Shown here in pieces: positions 12,513-21,192 of a stretch of DNA of 22,690 bases. The position numbers were made by a program, and so were the translations under genes. Source of the DNA: a virus; IMG/VR virus record IMGVR_UViG_3300031240_000205, positions 1 to 22,690 of that record. The stretch is one strand, 5' to 3'. Position 1 is the first letter of the stretch. Each line of letters opens with the position of its first letter. The notes under the pieces were generated by a model that was given only the letters and a program-made list of their open reading frames with translations, was not told where the DNA came from and searched no databases.

Positions 12513-14375
12513 TTATTTCTTTACCGGGGCTTGCATTTGAAAATTAGACTGTCCATGGCCATTAAATTGACCTAATTTATTAGGGTCGATGCCCCATTTC
12601 GTAAGCTCGGGAAAACTCATCTTTGTAGATACAAGCTCGTTTAATTTAGTTCGTTTAAACTCCACCGTAGATGGCGAGTCGCCCATTTCAGGCCATAATG
12701 TTGCAATCATGTGGGCATCAGCGTCACTAAATCTTCCTGCAGTCCCTTTCGATAACTCAGCAGTAAATGGGTCTCTAGCCGAAGCGACCTTACCCGGCGT
12801 AAACCCCATGTGAAGCGCTCGGTTGCCTAAAGTATTATATTTATCGAGCGTGTCAAATGAATTGAGAATGGAGTCCTTCATATTAGAGGTATTCATAGCC
12901 TCTGTAAGCGCCTTTTCTGCGGCAGGGCGTTCCTCCGGTGGAACTAACCATCCTACAATCTTATCCGGTGAGACTATGCCTTGTTGCGCGCCGGTCATCA
13001 TAGCTTTTCGCATGGCGAGTTGCGATTGAATAGGCGCAGTTTGCATGTCTAGTTGACCTGCAGCCTGCAGAGCGCGGGCCTTTGCAGCCATATCAGTAGT
13101 CTTAGCGGCAGCTTGGCGTAGTTGATTGGAGACGATATCGTTCTGCATCAGTCGAGTCATGTCAGTGGCATCACGTAAATTACGAAACTGCAGCATATTG
13201 GCATTGAGAAGACTTTGTTTTTTCCCTAAATTAGCTTTCTGCGCATTAATATCGCGATCGATTTGAGCATTCAGGAAGTTTAACGCTGGATTACCGCCAG
13301 CTTGACCTGCGCCACCTATGCCTCCCATAATTAGTCCAATTGCAGTTGCAATCTTTTGAGGTACGCCGTGGGAGCTTAGATAGTGGGAAGGATCAATGTT
13401 GTCGTTTTGAACATCCTGCATAAAATTTTGTCGTTCTGAAGTTAAATCTTTATTGTGTGTATTATAGTTGCCTAAAAGCTGTTGATTGCGTTGTTGCGCT
13501 TGCTGTAGCGCTGTATTTTGTAGTTGTCCTAAGGCAGTATCAGCCTTATACTGTGCGACATTAGCAGATTTTTGTTCATTAATACCGTGTGTTAACGTAT
13601 CGCTATATGTATCGTTGCCGTAAGGGTCAGACGTATTTTGTTGTGTCGGCGGCGCTCCGCCTGCAGGACTTCTAGCCGAAGAAGGATCAGACTGTTGCTG
13701 CTGTTGTTGCATTTGCGCGTAGTCTTCGGGAGAAATGCCATACGGTAGATCTTGAGGCTGCTGACTGTTAGTGATGCCTCCTTGATTAGAGGGGGGATTA
13801 GGATTGACATTGTTAGGATCAACTTGCGGATCTTGCATGTTGACACTAATCGTTGCAGGATCAGCTGAGTCGTCTTGAGATACCGGCTGGTCAGGCGTTC
13901 CATCGGCGTAGTTTTTCCTAGGCGACGGGGAAGGCTTAGGAGCTGGGTCTGCACCTGGGTAGTTTATAATTTGGCCGAGACTTTGATCAGAGTTATCCGC
14001 CACTTGTCCGCCATTGGCCTGGGCTTGAACGGGCTGAGCTGCCTTTTCAGCGGCTTCTCGACGTGTCTGTCTTTCACCGGCTTCGGCTGCGTCTTCAGAG
14101 TCTACAGAAACTCCACCGGGGCCGTTAGTCGTAGTTGACTGCGTCGGTGTGGGCTTAGCCTGCCCGCTAGCGCCTCTGTCAAAGTCCTGTTTATCTTGTT
14201 GGGACCAGCCTGGATCACCGCCGGCAGCCATCTTGATGGCAGCTAGTTGTCCTCGCATCTTAGGGCTTAATGCGCTGTGGGCGATCTTAAGCTGATGCCC
14301 ATCTTCGTGCTGCATGACAGTGTAGTCTTTATCAGCACTTACCTTTTTAAATCTGGATAGATCAAGCTTAGACAT
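12513..14375 (-). CDS. Internal virion / ejection-like protein (620 aa)
   Basis: Middle of the three candidate internal proteins (T7 gp15 position). Residues 1-50 form a conserved-looking head (LDLSRFKKVSADKDYTVMQH, then EDGHQLKIAHSALSPKM) common to phage proteins of this region. Residues 55-260 are disordered, rich in Gln, Pro, Ser, Asp and Asn. Residues 265-480 are long Gln/Ala helix with a Gly-rich hydrophobic break (IGLIMGGIGGAGQAGG). Residues 480-610 form a helical C-terminal domain (FDTLDKYNTLGNRALHMGF, FSDADAHMIATLWPEMGDSP). No enzyme motif is evident. It starts two bases after the stop of the 475-aa gene. A role inside the capsid or in the ejected channel is inferred from order and composition. 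Confidence 0.65.
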   Translation of the reverse strand: MSKLDLSRFKKVSADKDYTVMQHEDGHQLKIAHSALSPKMRGQLAAIKMAAGGDPGWSQQDKQDFDRGASGQAKPTPTQSTTTNGPGGVSVDSEDAAEAGERQTRREAAEKAAQPVQAQANGGQVADNSDQSLGQIINYPGADPAPKPSPSPRKNYADGTPDQPVSQDDSADPATISVNMQDPQVDPNNVNPNPPSNQGGITNSQQPQDLPYGISPEDYAQMQQQQQQSDPSSARSPAGGAPPTQQNTSDPYGNDTYSDTLTHGINEQKSANVAQYKADTALGQLQNTALQQAQQRNQQLLGNYNTHNKDLTSERQNFMQDVQNDNIDPSHYLSSHGVPQKIATAIGLIMGGIGGAGQAGGNPALNFLNAQIDRDINAQKANLGKKQSLLNANMLQFRNLRDATDMTRLMQNDIVSNQLRQAAAKTTDMAAKARALQAAGQLDMQTAPIQSQLAMRKAMMTGAQQGIVSPDKIVGWLVPPEERPAAEKALTEAMNTSNMKDSILNSFDTLDKYNTLGNRALHMGFTPGKVASARDPFTAELSKGTAGRFSDADAHMIATLWPEMGDSPSTVEFKRTKLNELVSTKMSFPELTKWGIDPNKLGQFNGHGQSNFQMQAPVKK

Positions 14376-14377
14376 GA

Positions 14378-15805
14378 TTATTTTCTCTTAGGAGACATAC
14401 CTTGTTTGGCTAGGATGGCGGATACGAACTTATGTGCTTCCCAGTGAGGATGCTTCGCTTCCATGACACTCTTAGGGAGGACGATGCCGCCTTCTTCAAG
14501 AGTCTTAGGGACGATGTCGTTCTTTAGGCTGTCGCCTTTGACTTTGGCTTTACCGGGGATCTTTTCACCTGCAGATACAGCGGCTTTCTTACCTTCAGCG
14601 ACTTTTTTGACTTCTCGTGGGTTGAGATAGCGCTCACCGGGGGAAACCATGGCCGGCACTCTGCCGCCTTTAGCGTATTTATTATCGCTCGAATCACCAA
14701 AGTCTTGGCCGCCTGCAGCGCCTCCAGCCTGGACGCCATTACTATCTAGGTCCTTGTCGGAAGTCTCGCCAGGCTGTGCAACGGCGGGAGCAGCTGGCAC
14801 GTTGCCATTGTCGCCGTTAGGGTTGCTTTTGAATAGCGATCCTATTCCTTTGCCAGCCGCCATCAGCCCTTTACCTAAAGAGTTACCCATCTGTTGTGCG
14901 CCAGTCTCGCTATCTCCTGAGGATGACTGGCCTTTAAGGTGCTTACCCACATTGGAGGTAGGTGCGTTACTAGGAGAAGACGATAATGTAGGCGCGCTGG
15001 GAGCGGCAGGGGCTCCTTGGATAGGAGGAGGCGCTTGAATCTGAGGCATTGTGTTGTCCATGCCTAGGGTAGGACCGCCGTCTGCGTAATGTCTAACCAT
15101 ACCGCCTTTGGCCATTCCTGCTACGCCCATTATGGCGCTTGAAGCGCCGCCTAACAGGCCTTGTTGAGCCGTAGCGCCTGCAGCAGCTTGCTTTTGATTA
15201 GCGTTAGTCAATGTCTGTTGTTGTTGCAGTTGAGCGTTATTCTGAGCGTTAGTCTGACCGAGCAACATTCCCTCTTGTTGCTGAGCAGCCCCGGTGTAGG
15301 CGCCCTGAGCAGCCTGTTGCTGCGCTACTTGCTGGGTAGATAGACCTTGGAGTTGGCCTAATGCAGCGAGCGATTGCTGTGCCTGCATCGTAGCGCCTTG
15401 GCCTACTGCTTGTTGCTGGGTAGCGGCACCTTGTTGCGCTGCCTGACGAGCGATTAAACCTGTGTTAGCGCTTGCACCGCGCTGGCCTGCCATGAGGGCT
15501 GCTTGATTGGCTACGTTTTGGCCTGTGGACTGGTTAAGCATGGCCTGGGCCGGGTTTGGGCCTGTACCGTTAGCGACCCCTTGGAGTTGGTTATATACTT
15601 GGGATTGATTGCCAATGCCGTTTTGAGCAGCGAGAGCGTTTAGGAACTGTTGTTGTTGCTGGACGGCGCCCTGGGACTGAACCTGCGCTGCCTGAGCCTC
15701 GTCAGTTGTGATAGGCGACTGTAAAGCGACATCTTGGGGGGTCCATGCCAACCCTTGAGCCCCTGCACCGCCGCCAAGTCCTACCATTGCTCCAATACTA
15801 CCCAT
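14378..15805 (-). CDS. Internal virion / ejection-like protein (475 aa, Gln/Ala-rich)
   Basis: First of the three candidate internal proteins (T7 gp14 position). The N-terminus is Gly-rich and hydrophobic (MVGLGGGAGAQGLAW). Residues 33-215 are extremely Gln/Ala-rich helix. Residues 216-245 are small-residue hydrophobic and end in MAKGGMVRHYADGG. Residues 250-375 are disordered, Pro/Ser/Gly-rich. Residues 377-475 hold a distinct motif set: YAKGGRVPAMVSPGERYLNP, GEKIPGKAKVKGDSLKNDIV and LEEGGIVLPKSVM, a block I recall from many phage virion proteins (KGG...VSPGE...P...KV.GDS..ND). The ATG overlaps the stop of the GNAT gene (TAATG). The function of the terminal block is not known. Confidence 0.65.
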   Translation of the reverse strand: MGSIGAMVGLGGGAGAQGLAWTPQDVALQSPITTDEAQAAQVQSQGAVQQQQQFLNALAAQNGIGNQSQVYNQLQGVANGTGPNPAQAMLNQSTGQNVANQAALMAGQRGASANTGLIARQAAQQGAATQQQAVGQGATMQAQQSLAALGQLQGLSTQQVAQQQAAQGAYTGAAQQQEGMLLGQTNAQNNAQLQQQQTLTNANQKQAAAGATAQQGLLGGASSAIMGVAGMAKGGMVRHYADGGPTLGMDNTMPQIQAPPPIQGAPAAPSAPTLSSSPSNAPTSNVGKHLKGQSSSGDSETGAQQMGNSLGKGLMAAGKGIGSLFKSNPNGDNGNVPAAPAVAQPGETSDKDLDSNGVQAGGAAGGQDFGDSSDNKYAKGGRVPAMVSPGERYLNPREVKKVAEGKKAAVSAGEKIPGKAKVKGDSLKNDIVPKTLEEGGIVLPKSVMEAKHPHWEAHKFVSAILAKQGMSPKRK

Positions 15806-16131
15806 TAGATCTCTTTTCTCATGATTACAGCGTCAGGGCCTGCTTCAGATAACTCGAAGCCGTAGGCCAGTAACACTTTTAAAGCTGCCGTTGCATATTT
15901 TGCAGAAGGTTTCACCGAGCCGTAGAGGCGGTTCATGCCTTTTTCTTTAGCGATTACAGATACTTGGTCGGCGAGACGGGATGCTTCGCCTGAATGGCGC
16001 TCATCTGGGATGACGTAGATGTCTTCAATGTACATACCGTCGTGGAGTGGATAGAACGTGGCAAAACCCTTGTCATTCTCGACAATTGACTTATTCAGGC
16101 GTTCTTGGATATACTGTCCGAATAGGCTCAC
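15805..16131 (-). CDS. GNAT-fold acetyltransferase-like protein
   Basis: A 108-aa protein from a GTG start with an excellent ribosome-binding site (ATAGGAGCATCC). The frame can be read from a TTG at 16170, but those 13 codons cover a conserved intergenic element and lack a good site, so the GTG is preferred. The GNAT acetyl-CoA motif A is visible: IEDIYVIPDERHSGEASRLA (V40, R45, G48 in GTG numbering), then a helix and a beta strand (RLYGSVKP) and a C-terminal AYGFELSEAGPDAVIMRKE. It is short for GNAT because the N-terminal strands are reduced. The place between nozzle and internal proteins is that of T7 gp13, which I recall as also GNAT-related. The substrate is unknown. Confidence 0.75.
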   Translation of the reverse strand: MSLFGQYIQERLNKSIVENDKGFATFYPLHDGMYIEDIYVIPDERHSGEASRLADQVSVIAKEKGMNRLYGSVKPSAKYATAALKVLLAYGFELSEAGPDAVIMRKEI

Positions 16132-16146
16132 GGATGCTCCTATGCA

Positions 16147-16169
16147 CTCATTACGGCTAAACAGTCCCA
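16147..16169 (-). promoter_or_regulatory. Conserved intergenic element, copy 2 (TGGGACTGTTTAGC)
   Basis: An exact 14-base copy (16156-16169) of the element at 9611-9624, 20 of 23 bases identical over the extended site. It starts two bases after the stop of the 1013-aa gene and lies before the GNAT gene's GTG start. See copy 1 for the possible roles. Confidence 0.4.
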
Positions 16170-16170
16170 A

Positions 16171-19100
16171 TTAACCAACGGATCTCGAAGGCCTGAGGGT
16201 TGGGTAACCTTTCTTCATGCCTGTAACGAGGTCGAGGCCTGATATCGTTAAGCCTGCACCGGATGCCTGTCCAAACGTGGAATCATAGACTTCATTTATG
16301 CTAATCTGAAACGCTTGGCATTTCTGTTGACGTAAGAACACGCGCCATTGTTCGACTGTTGACTGTCCGCCCCAGAAAGGCGTTGATCCCCACAGAGGAT
16401 CCAGGCCCCACGCTTGAGAGTAGTTATCCGGCGTTATGAATGAAGTCTGACTAGGCGACAACTGGTAGTCATATGCAATCTGCACTTGAAGCTTATGTGG
16501 GCTCACATAGGTTCCTAGTAAGTAGAAGTAGTAGGCTCGTTCAAATCCTTGTAATCCTGCGAGGTTAAACCAAGAAGTAGTGAATGACATCAACACCGGG
16601 GATGAGCCGTCCAAATACTTAGCAGGAGTCTCTTGTCTCACCTGACTCAGTGAATTGATGTATGTATGCATGCCCTGATAGAGGGTACTTGAGATAGCAG
16701 GTACATTAACGAATGTTCCCCACTGACCGTAGTAGTAGTCATACATCAGGGTGATGCCTGAATCGAGCGTAAATCTGACTTGATTCGTACCCGGTACGTT
16801 AATTGCGCTTAACACTACGGCATCCTGAGTGAATGACTCAACTGGAGCGCCGATATAATTGGTAGAGAGGTCTCGTCCTAGCAGCCATATGCCCTTGTCG
16901 GATTGGAACAGGAGACCTGCCGGCATGAATACGATACTTTGTTGATTGGCGCAGCCTACTGTCGCCGTAATGAACACGGGCTCTGAGAACTGACTGTTAG
17001 CACCGGTGTTGTCTGGTCCAGTCCCTGCGATGTAGTAGGCAGCGTCTTGTTTAAAGAGGATGAGCTTGTCATCAAGCGACGCCATTGCTTCGATGCCGCC
17101 TGTAGAGCCCTGAGCGCCTATTGTAGGAGCTATGTAGAGTGTGAACAGGTCTGACATTTCAACCGGTGTTCCCTCAATGACTTGCTTTGAGAACCAGAGG
17201 AGGTTGTTATCTTCAGCGTCAACTAGGAACAGGCGGGATTGAAATAGTGTAATCAAATCAGTAGCTGGAGCGGCAATATCTTCTACGACTCCGCCAGTCG
17301 TATATAGAATGTTATTGCCTGCGATAGTGTCGTCAGAGTTGGTATCTGTGATTACAACGTAGTCAATTGTCGTGTCGTTAAGCGTTGGGACAGTAAGTGA
17401 TGTAGTCTGATAATAGATTTGCTGACCTTCTGACCAGCGATAGAGAACAATTCTCACCGGATTGACTATCTTATAAGTAAGTCTAAGTGTGGGTACATCA
17501 ATAGTTACTGAGCACGTAGAGCTTCCAGCGCCAGATAGGTCAACTTCCACCGGGATAGACGGTGCCGACCTGAAGACATTTCCTTGATTATCACTCCACT
17601 CATAGGTAGCGACGTAGAAATAGATCTGAGAGGTCATAGAGCCCCCCGTACTCTGCCCTGTCGCCTCTACAGAGTCGGGCCAGAGGTGGAAGTTATGCTC
17701 GACAGGCAGGAAGCCGTCATACATCCACATGAATCCACCTGATATGTGTAGGTCATGCCCAATCTCACCGGTTGTGATCTTAGAAACGCCCAGCGTAAAG
17801 TTAGCAAGGTTAATGCCTGTCTGTGAATAGACTCCCGCAGCATTAGGCGCCCCTTGGGTTTTATTAACGGCCGAAATTAAATCTTTGTACAAGTAGGGTA
17901 CTTGGGCTACGTTGTCATTGACAGTGACATTAGGCAGTCCAGTTGTGTAATAGGCACTCACGGCATTGCTATAGGCAAGCTTAGCGACAATGTTTCCATC
18001 TTCGTCGGATAGGAAGTAGGTTGGTTGAAAGACTGAGTTGTAGATTGTTAAGAAATAACAAATATCAGCCACTTCAAATGCCTTAGAGGCTAACCCTACT
18101 CCGCGTAAGAGTGTGGTCGTAGAACTTACAGAGCCTGCTTGAGTAACGGTTACTTTGTTTATGAAGTTACCGGGTAGCGCTGTGTCATAAGCAGGATGAC
18201 TCAATACTTCGTAGAAGATATCGCATGCCCCGTTGTCGGCACACGGCGTGAGGTTCTCAACCGTCCCTGAGGATATAATCTGCGTAGGGGCGAGAATTGT
18301 CGCCATAGCGTTGTCTACGGCGAGAACGTAGCCTGACGTAGAGCTTTGCTTGTAGAATGCTACATAGATAATAGGGGAGGAGCCTGATAAGTCAGGGGAT
18401 AATCCTATGATATTGCAGCTATAGCCTGGGAATATCACCGTGTTGGATTGGTTAAGGGTAGCGCTGAGCGAAGTCATTCTAACCGCGCCCCCTAAGTCAG
18501 ACCCATTCCAAGCAATGTAGAGTTGGTTACTGACAACTACGCCGTCAAAAGAGACTGAAGAGGCGTTGCCATACTGCACCGAGATGTCGCTATTCGTAGT
18601 GACCGATGTAGGTATGGCGGTGTTAACTGCAACGTACTGAAGATGAGCCGTTGCAGATATGACGTTAGTGAACACTATGATAAAGTAACGTCCCAATGCA
18701 AACACTCTGGGAGACCCGGTAACTGTGCCCGATACTACGGGTATGAGTGTTGGGGGAACGATATTCTCACCGGTGATTGAGTCGGCGATAACGTACTTGT
18801 ATGCAACGCCTGAAGGCGGGTTATCTGTAAACACAGTGCAGATAAGGCCGTTCGGCGCAATGGCTGAATCCATTTGCGATTGGTTAGTGCCTGATCGAAA
18901 GATGGATTCAGTAGACAGCTTAACTGGAAGAATATGGCCTTTTTGAGTCCAAGTTTCAGTTCCTGCGGAATAAGATTGAAGCGTGGTACCTAATGCCGTT
19001 AAGTTGCCATTATAAGTTGTGAGGTATGTTGAGTTATTATTAGGAAGCGATGTCAACGCGCCAAAACCATTACGCTTTTGTAGCAGGCCGCCCTTGTCAA

Positions 19101-19212
19101 AGATGGTATTCTCAAGGGATAGGAACTTCCCTGGAGTTACTTGAAAAGGGTCTGTCTTAGTGTCGAGTCCTTGGCTGAAGTTGACGTTAAGGACTTGTTT
19201 CTGTAGCGCCAT
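16171..19212 (-). CDS. Tail nozzle / tail tube protein (T7 gp12 / P22 gp10-like)
   Basis: A 1013-aa protein with a highly characteristic start: LNVNFSQGLDTKTDPFQVTP followed by GKFLSLENTIFDKGGLLQKR and NGFG, the N-terminal signature of podovirus tail tubular B/stabilisation proteins. The body is a long series of beta strands compatible with the beta-propeller-plus-platform fold of nozzle proteins. Around residues 685-800 are the blocks FQSRLFLVDAEDNNLLWFSK, LDDKLILFKQDAAYYIAG and LLFQSDKGIWLLGRD, and later YDYYYGQWGTF and GLQGFERAYYFYLLGTY, all usual in this family. Role: forms the distal tail tube and closes the DNA channel. It starts 10 bases after the glycine-rich fibre stop with AAGG upstream. 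Confidence 0.85.
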   Translation of the reverse strand: MALQKQVLNVNFSQGLDTKTDPFQVTPGKFLSLENTIFDKGGLLQKRNGFGALTSLPNNNSTYLTTYNGNLTALGTTLQSYSAGTETWTQKGHILPVKLSTESIFRSGTNQSQMDSAIAPNGLICTVFTDNPPSGVAYKYVIADSITGENIVPPTLIPVVSGTVTGSPRVFALGRYFIIVFTNVISATAHLQYVAVNTAIPTSVTTNSDISVQYGNASSVSFDGVVVSNQLYIAWNGSDLGGAVRMTSLSATLNQSNTVIFPGYSCNIIGLSPDLSGSSPIIYVAFYKQSSTSGYVLAVDNAMATILAPTQIISSGTVENLTPCADNGACDIFYEVLSHPAYDTALPGNFINKVTVTQAGSVSSTTTLLRGVGLASKAFEVADICYFLTIYNSVFQPTYFLSDEDGNIVAKLAYSNAVSAYYTTGLPNVTVNDNVAQVPYLYKDLISAVNKTQGAPNAAGVYSQTGINLANFTLGVSKITTGEIGHDLHISGGFMWMYDGFLPVEHNFHLWPDSVEATGQSTGGSMTSQIYFYVATYEWSDNQGNVFRSAPSIPVEVDLSGAGSSTCSVTIDVPTLRLTYKIVNPVRIVLYRWSEGQQIYYQTTSLTVPTLNDTTIDYVVITDTNSDDTIAGNNILYTTGGVVEDIAAPATDLITLFQSRLFLVDAEDNNLLWFSKQVIEGTPVEMSDLFTLYIAPTIGAQGSTGGIEAMASLDDKLILFKQDAAYYIAGTGPDNTGANSQFSEPVFITATVGCANQQSIVFMPAGLLFQSDKGIWLLGRDLSTNYIGAPVESFTQDAVVLSAINVPGTNQVRFTLDSGITLMYDYYYGQWGTFVNVPAISSTLYQGMHTYINSLSQVRQETPAKYLDGSSPVLMSFTTSWFNLAGLQGFERAYYFYLLGTYVSPHKLQVQIAYDYQLSPSQTSFITPDNYSQAWGLDPLWGSTPFWGGQSTVEQWRVFLRQQKCQAFQISINEVYDSTFGQASGAGLTISGLDLVTGMKKGYPTLRPSRSVG

Positions 19213-19222
19213 GGATTATACC

Positions 19223-19840
19223 TTATGGACTATAAAACTCATCGATGATGATTATGCCGTCAGCGCCTGCTCCGCCTGCCGATGACGACCCGTCGCCTGC
19301 AGCTCCGCCTGCTCCTCCGGAACCTATAGTGTAAGCATATGTAGCCAATGGAGCTGTAATCGTAACCATGACATAGCCGCCTGCAGCGCCACCGCCTCCG
19401 CCTGTGGATGTGCTGCTATTGCCACCACCTCCACCGCCGCCACCTGAGCCGGTATTAGCTATAGCATCTCTACCTGTGGATGGACTACCGCTGCCGGCTC
19501 CTCCAGCGCCTCCTAGAGGGCTAGATGCTCCGCCACCGCCTGAAGATTTACCGCTCACAACACAAGCGCCGCCACCGCTTCCGCCAGAGAGGGCAATACC
19601 GCTAGCTCCTGCCGCTAATGAGGCAGCGCCGCCAGAGCCTCCGCCTGGGCTACCTCCAGCGTTGCCGCCGCCACCGGATAGGAATGCGCTTCCAAATGTA
19701 GTAGTTCCGCCACCTATTCCCGTATTTCCGCCTGAGATACCGCCGCCACCGCCGCCGCCACCTGCCCCGACAAGCGTTACGTTAATGTGAGAGACACCGG
19801 CTGGAAGAGTGTAAGTACCTGAACCGCTTGTCAATATTGT
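19223..19840 (-). repeat. Glycine-rich tip domain, copy B (paralogue of 4385-5005)
   Basis: Second copy of the glycine-rich adhesin domain. The opening and closing blocks match copy A (TSGSGTYT; ATYAYTIGSGGAGGAAG), while the interior is richer in uninterrupted Gly runs and contains one Cys (GGGACVVSGKSS). Confidence 0.75.
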
Positions 19841-20542
19841 CTTTGTAGGATGAGAGTAGACAATGTCATTCTGAAGTGCTGTAGATAGCATCGAGAATGT
19901 AATGCCGTTAGCAACCGGTGTCGAGCCACTAATATTGCCAGCCGTATCGATTGTCAAGAAGCTCGTGGAGCCTGGCAGAGAGGGAAGCGTAAGGCTATAG
20001 TCTGCTCCCATCGCAGAAGGAGGATTAAGCGTTAACGCGTGAGAGTTGGCTATAAGATTGCGCAATACTAACGACGCAATGTCCATGTTCGCAGGCGTGT
20101 TAGCTGCAGACTGGAATACAAAGGTTTTGCTTAGGGCTACGTAGGAGGCTGAAGCCGGTGACACTAGGTTAGCGATAGAGCCCGGCGTTCCTGCAATACC
20201 GCCGCTTTGCGTAATCCTGATTTGATTGCCTTGCCCGTCGTTGTAGAAGAGGTCGTTAACGACTTCGTAGAGGCAGCCAAGATCAGAAGCTCCTGATAAG
20301 ACAGTACTTTGCGGCTGCAGCCTCAGGCTTCTTGCTGACGTTAAGTTATTGTCGTTAAAGGGAAGATCAGAGTTGATGTCAATACCGGTGGGATTGACTT
20401 GGACGCCGTAGCCTGGGGAGTGGTTGTGCCCATCTACAATTGTTAAGCAGTTGTTAACGTCTGTTGCGTATTGAGGACCTGGGTCTAGTCCTACCTCAGG
20501 GATAGGAAGGAGCATGTTAGGAGAATTATTAGTAAATGGCAT
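19223..20542 (-). CDS. Glycine-rich fibre / adhesin protein (439 aa)
   Basis: Residues 1-60 look like a virion-anchoring head (LLPIPEVGLDPGPQYATDVN, NCLTIVDGHNHSPGYGVQ). Residues 60-225 form a beta-rich shaft (LGCLYEVVNDLFYNDGQGNQ, IRITQSGGIAGTPGSI). Residues 234-439 are a glycine-rich tip starting TSGSGTYTLPAGVSHINVTL and carrying several runs of 4-8 Gly, ending IIIIDEFYSP. The tip is a paralogue of the end of the 1443-aa fibre. Unlike T7, it sits between adaptor and nozzle genes, so it may attach near the neck or collar. Receptor binding is the likely job. It starts one base after the upstream stop (TAAGATG). Confidence 0.75.
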   Translation of the reverse strand: MPFTNNSPNMLLPIPEVGLDPGPQYATDVNNCLTIVDGHNHSPGYGVQVNPTGIDINSDLPFNDNNLTSARSLRLQPQSTVLSGASDLGCLYEVVNDLFYNDGQGNQIRITQSGGIAGTPGSIANLVSPASASYVALSKTFVFQSAANTPANMDIASLVLRNLIANSHALTLNPPSAMGADYSLTLPSLPGSTSFLTIDTAGNISGSTPVANGITFSMLSTALQNDIVYSHPTKTILTSGSGTYTLPAGVSHINVTLVGAGGGGGGGGISGGNTGIGGGTTTFGSAFLSGGGGNAGGSPGGGSGGAASLAAGASGIALSGGSGGGACVVSGKSSGGGGASSPLGGAGGAGSGSPSTGRDAIANTGSGGGGGGGGNSSTSTGGGGGAAGGYVMVTITAPLATYAYTIGSGGAGGAAGDGSSSAGGAGADGIIIIDEFYSP

Positions 20543-20543
20543 C

Positions 20544-20849
20544 TTAGAAGACCTCCAGGTCTACGCTAACATCGGAGCTTGAGATCAATACCAGGGTGAG
20601 GTCTGACATTTGGTTGGCGTCTTGCGCGTCGTATACGCTCCCTGAGCTACGTTGTCTTGTGATCTTCCAGCCTTGCAGTTTCCTACCCAGCCTATGATTG
20701 ACGACGTTAGAGCCAGACTTCAAGATAACATCCTGTAAAATCAATGAGTTGGTTGCAGGATTAGCAAGGAGGGGGTTAAGCTGCCCCGCCCACTTGGTCT
20801 GCATCAACATGAAATTCTTGTTGTCGTCTTTGAAGATGGGTAGACCCAT
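20544..20849 (-). CDS. Small conserved phage structural protein (101 aa)
   Basis: A beta-rich protein with N-terminal MGLPIFKDDNKNFMLMQTKW followed by AGQLNPLLANPATNSLIL. The central VNHRLGRKLQGWKITRQR and C-terminal DLTLVLISSSDVSVDLEVF follow a pattern I recall from small genes beside podovirus fibres (NPLLANP, HxLGRKxQGW, L.L.SS..V...L.VF). No enzyme motif or signal peptide is present. It starts three bases after the upstream stop and ends one base before the glycine-rich fibre gene, so a fibre-docking or trimerisation role is plausible. The specific function is unknown. Confidence 0.7.
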   Translation of the reverse strand: MGLPIFKDDNKNFMLMQTKWAGQLNPLLANPATNSLILQDVILKSGSNVVNHRLGRKLQGWKITRQRSSGSVYDAQDANQMSDLTLVLISSSDVSVDLEVF

Positions 20850-20852
20850 GTA

Positions 20853-21167
20853 TTATCCAATAGCTACCGTGCATTTGATGACGTTAGCAGGCTGGTCAAC
20901 TGGAGCACCGGAGCTGAGCGCTACGGTGATAGTGTCTAGAGCAGCGCAGAGAAGGTGTACTTGGAAACCTCTTGATCCTGCAGCGCTAGTGAACATTGGC
21001 GTGCCGTTTTGAGACACTACAGCGACTACCTGAGAGTCAGTTGCATCCCCTTGATCAATTTCTGGGCAGGTAAGGCTGCCGATGACTTGAATAGGACCTG
21101 CACTTTGAATTGTCGCCGTTTGCGAGATGAGTCCGCTTAATACCATGTTTTGAGCTACGTTTGCCAT
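20853..21167 (-). CDS. Small structural protein (104 aa)
   Basis: Starts after AAGAGGAAAATAAAT, a good ribosome-binding site in a 25-base A/T-rich gap. The protein is nearly all beta: alternating segments such as MVLSGLISQTATIQSAGPIQ, SQVVAVVSQNGTPMF and a closing NVIKCTVAIG. Two cysteines in the middle (SLTCPEI, HLLCAAL) and one near the end are probably unpaired in the cytoplasm. It is immediately downstream of the adaptor and upstream of the 101-aa protein, and with the glycine-rich fibre it makes up a three-gene block that T7 lacks between adaptor and nozzle. It is likely a head-tail or fibre accessory. The family is not named with confidence. Confidence 0.65.
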   Translation of the reverse strand: MANVAQNMVLSGLISQTATIQSAGPIQVIGSLTCPEIDQGDATDSQVVAVVSQNGTPMFTSAAGSRGFQVHLLCAALDTITVALSSGAPVDQPANVIKCTVAIG

Positions 21168-21192
21168 ATTTATTTTCCTCTTTGTTTAAATT

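Noticed and set aside
19404-19790. Pro-rich plus-strand open frame opposite the glycine-rich tip
   Set aside because: Poly-Pro is simply the complement of poly-Gly codons. No start signal is seen.
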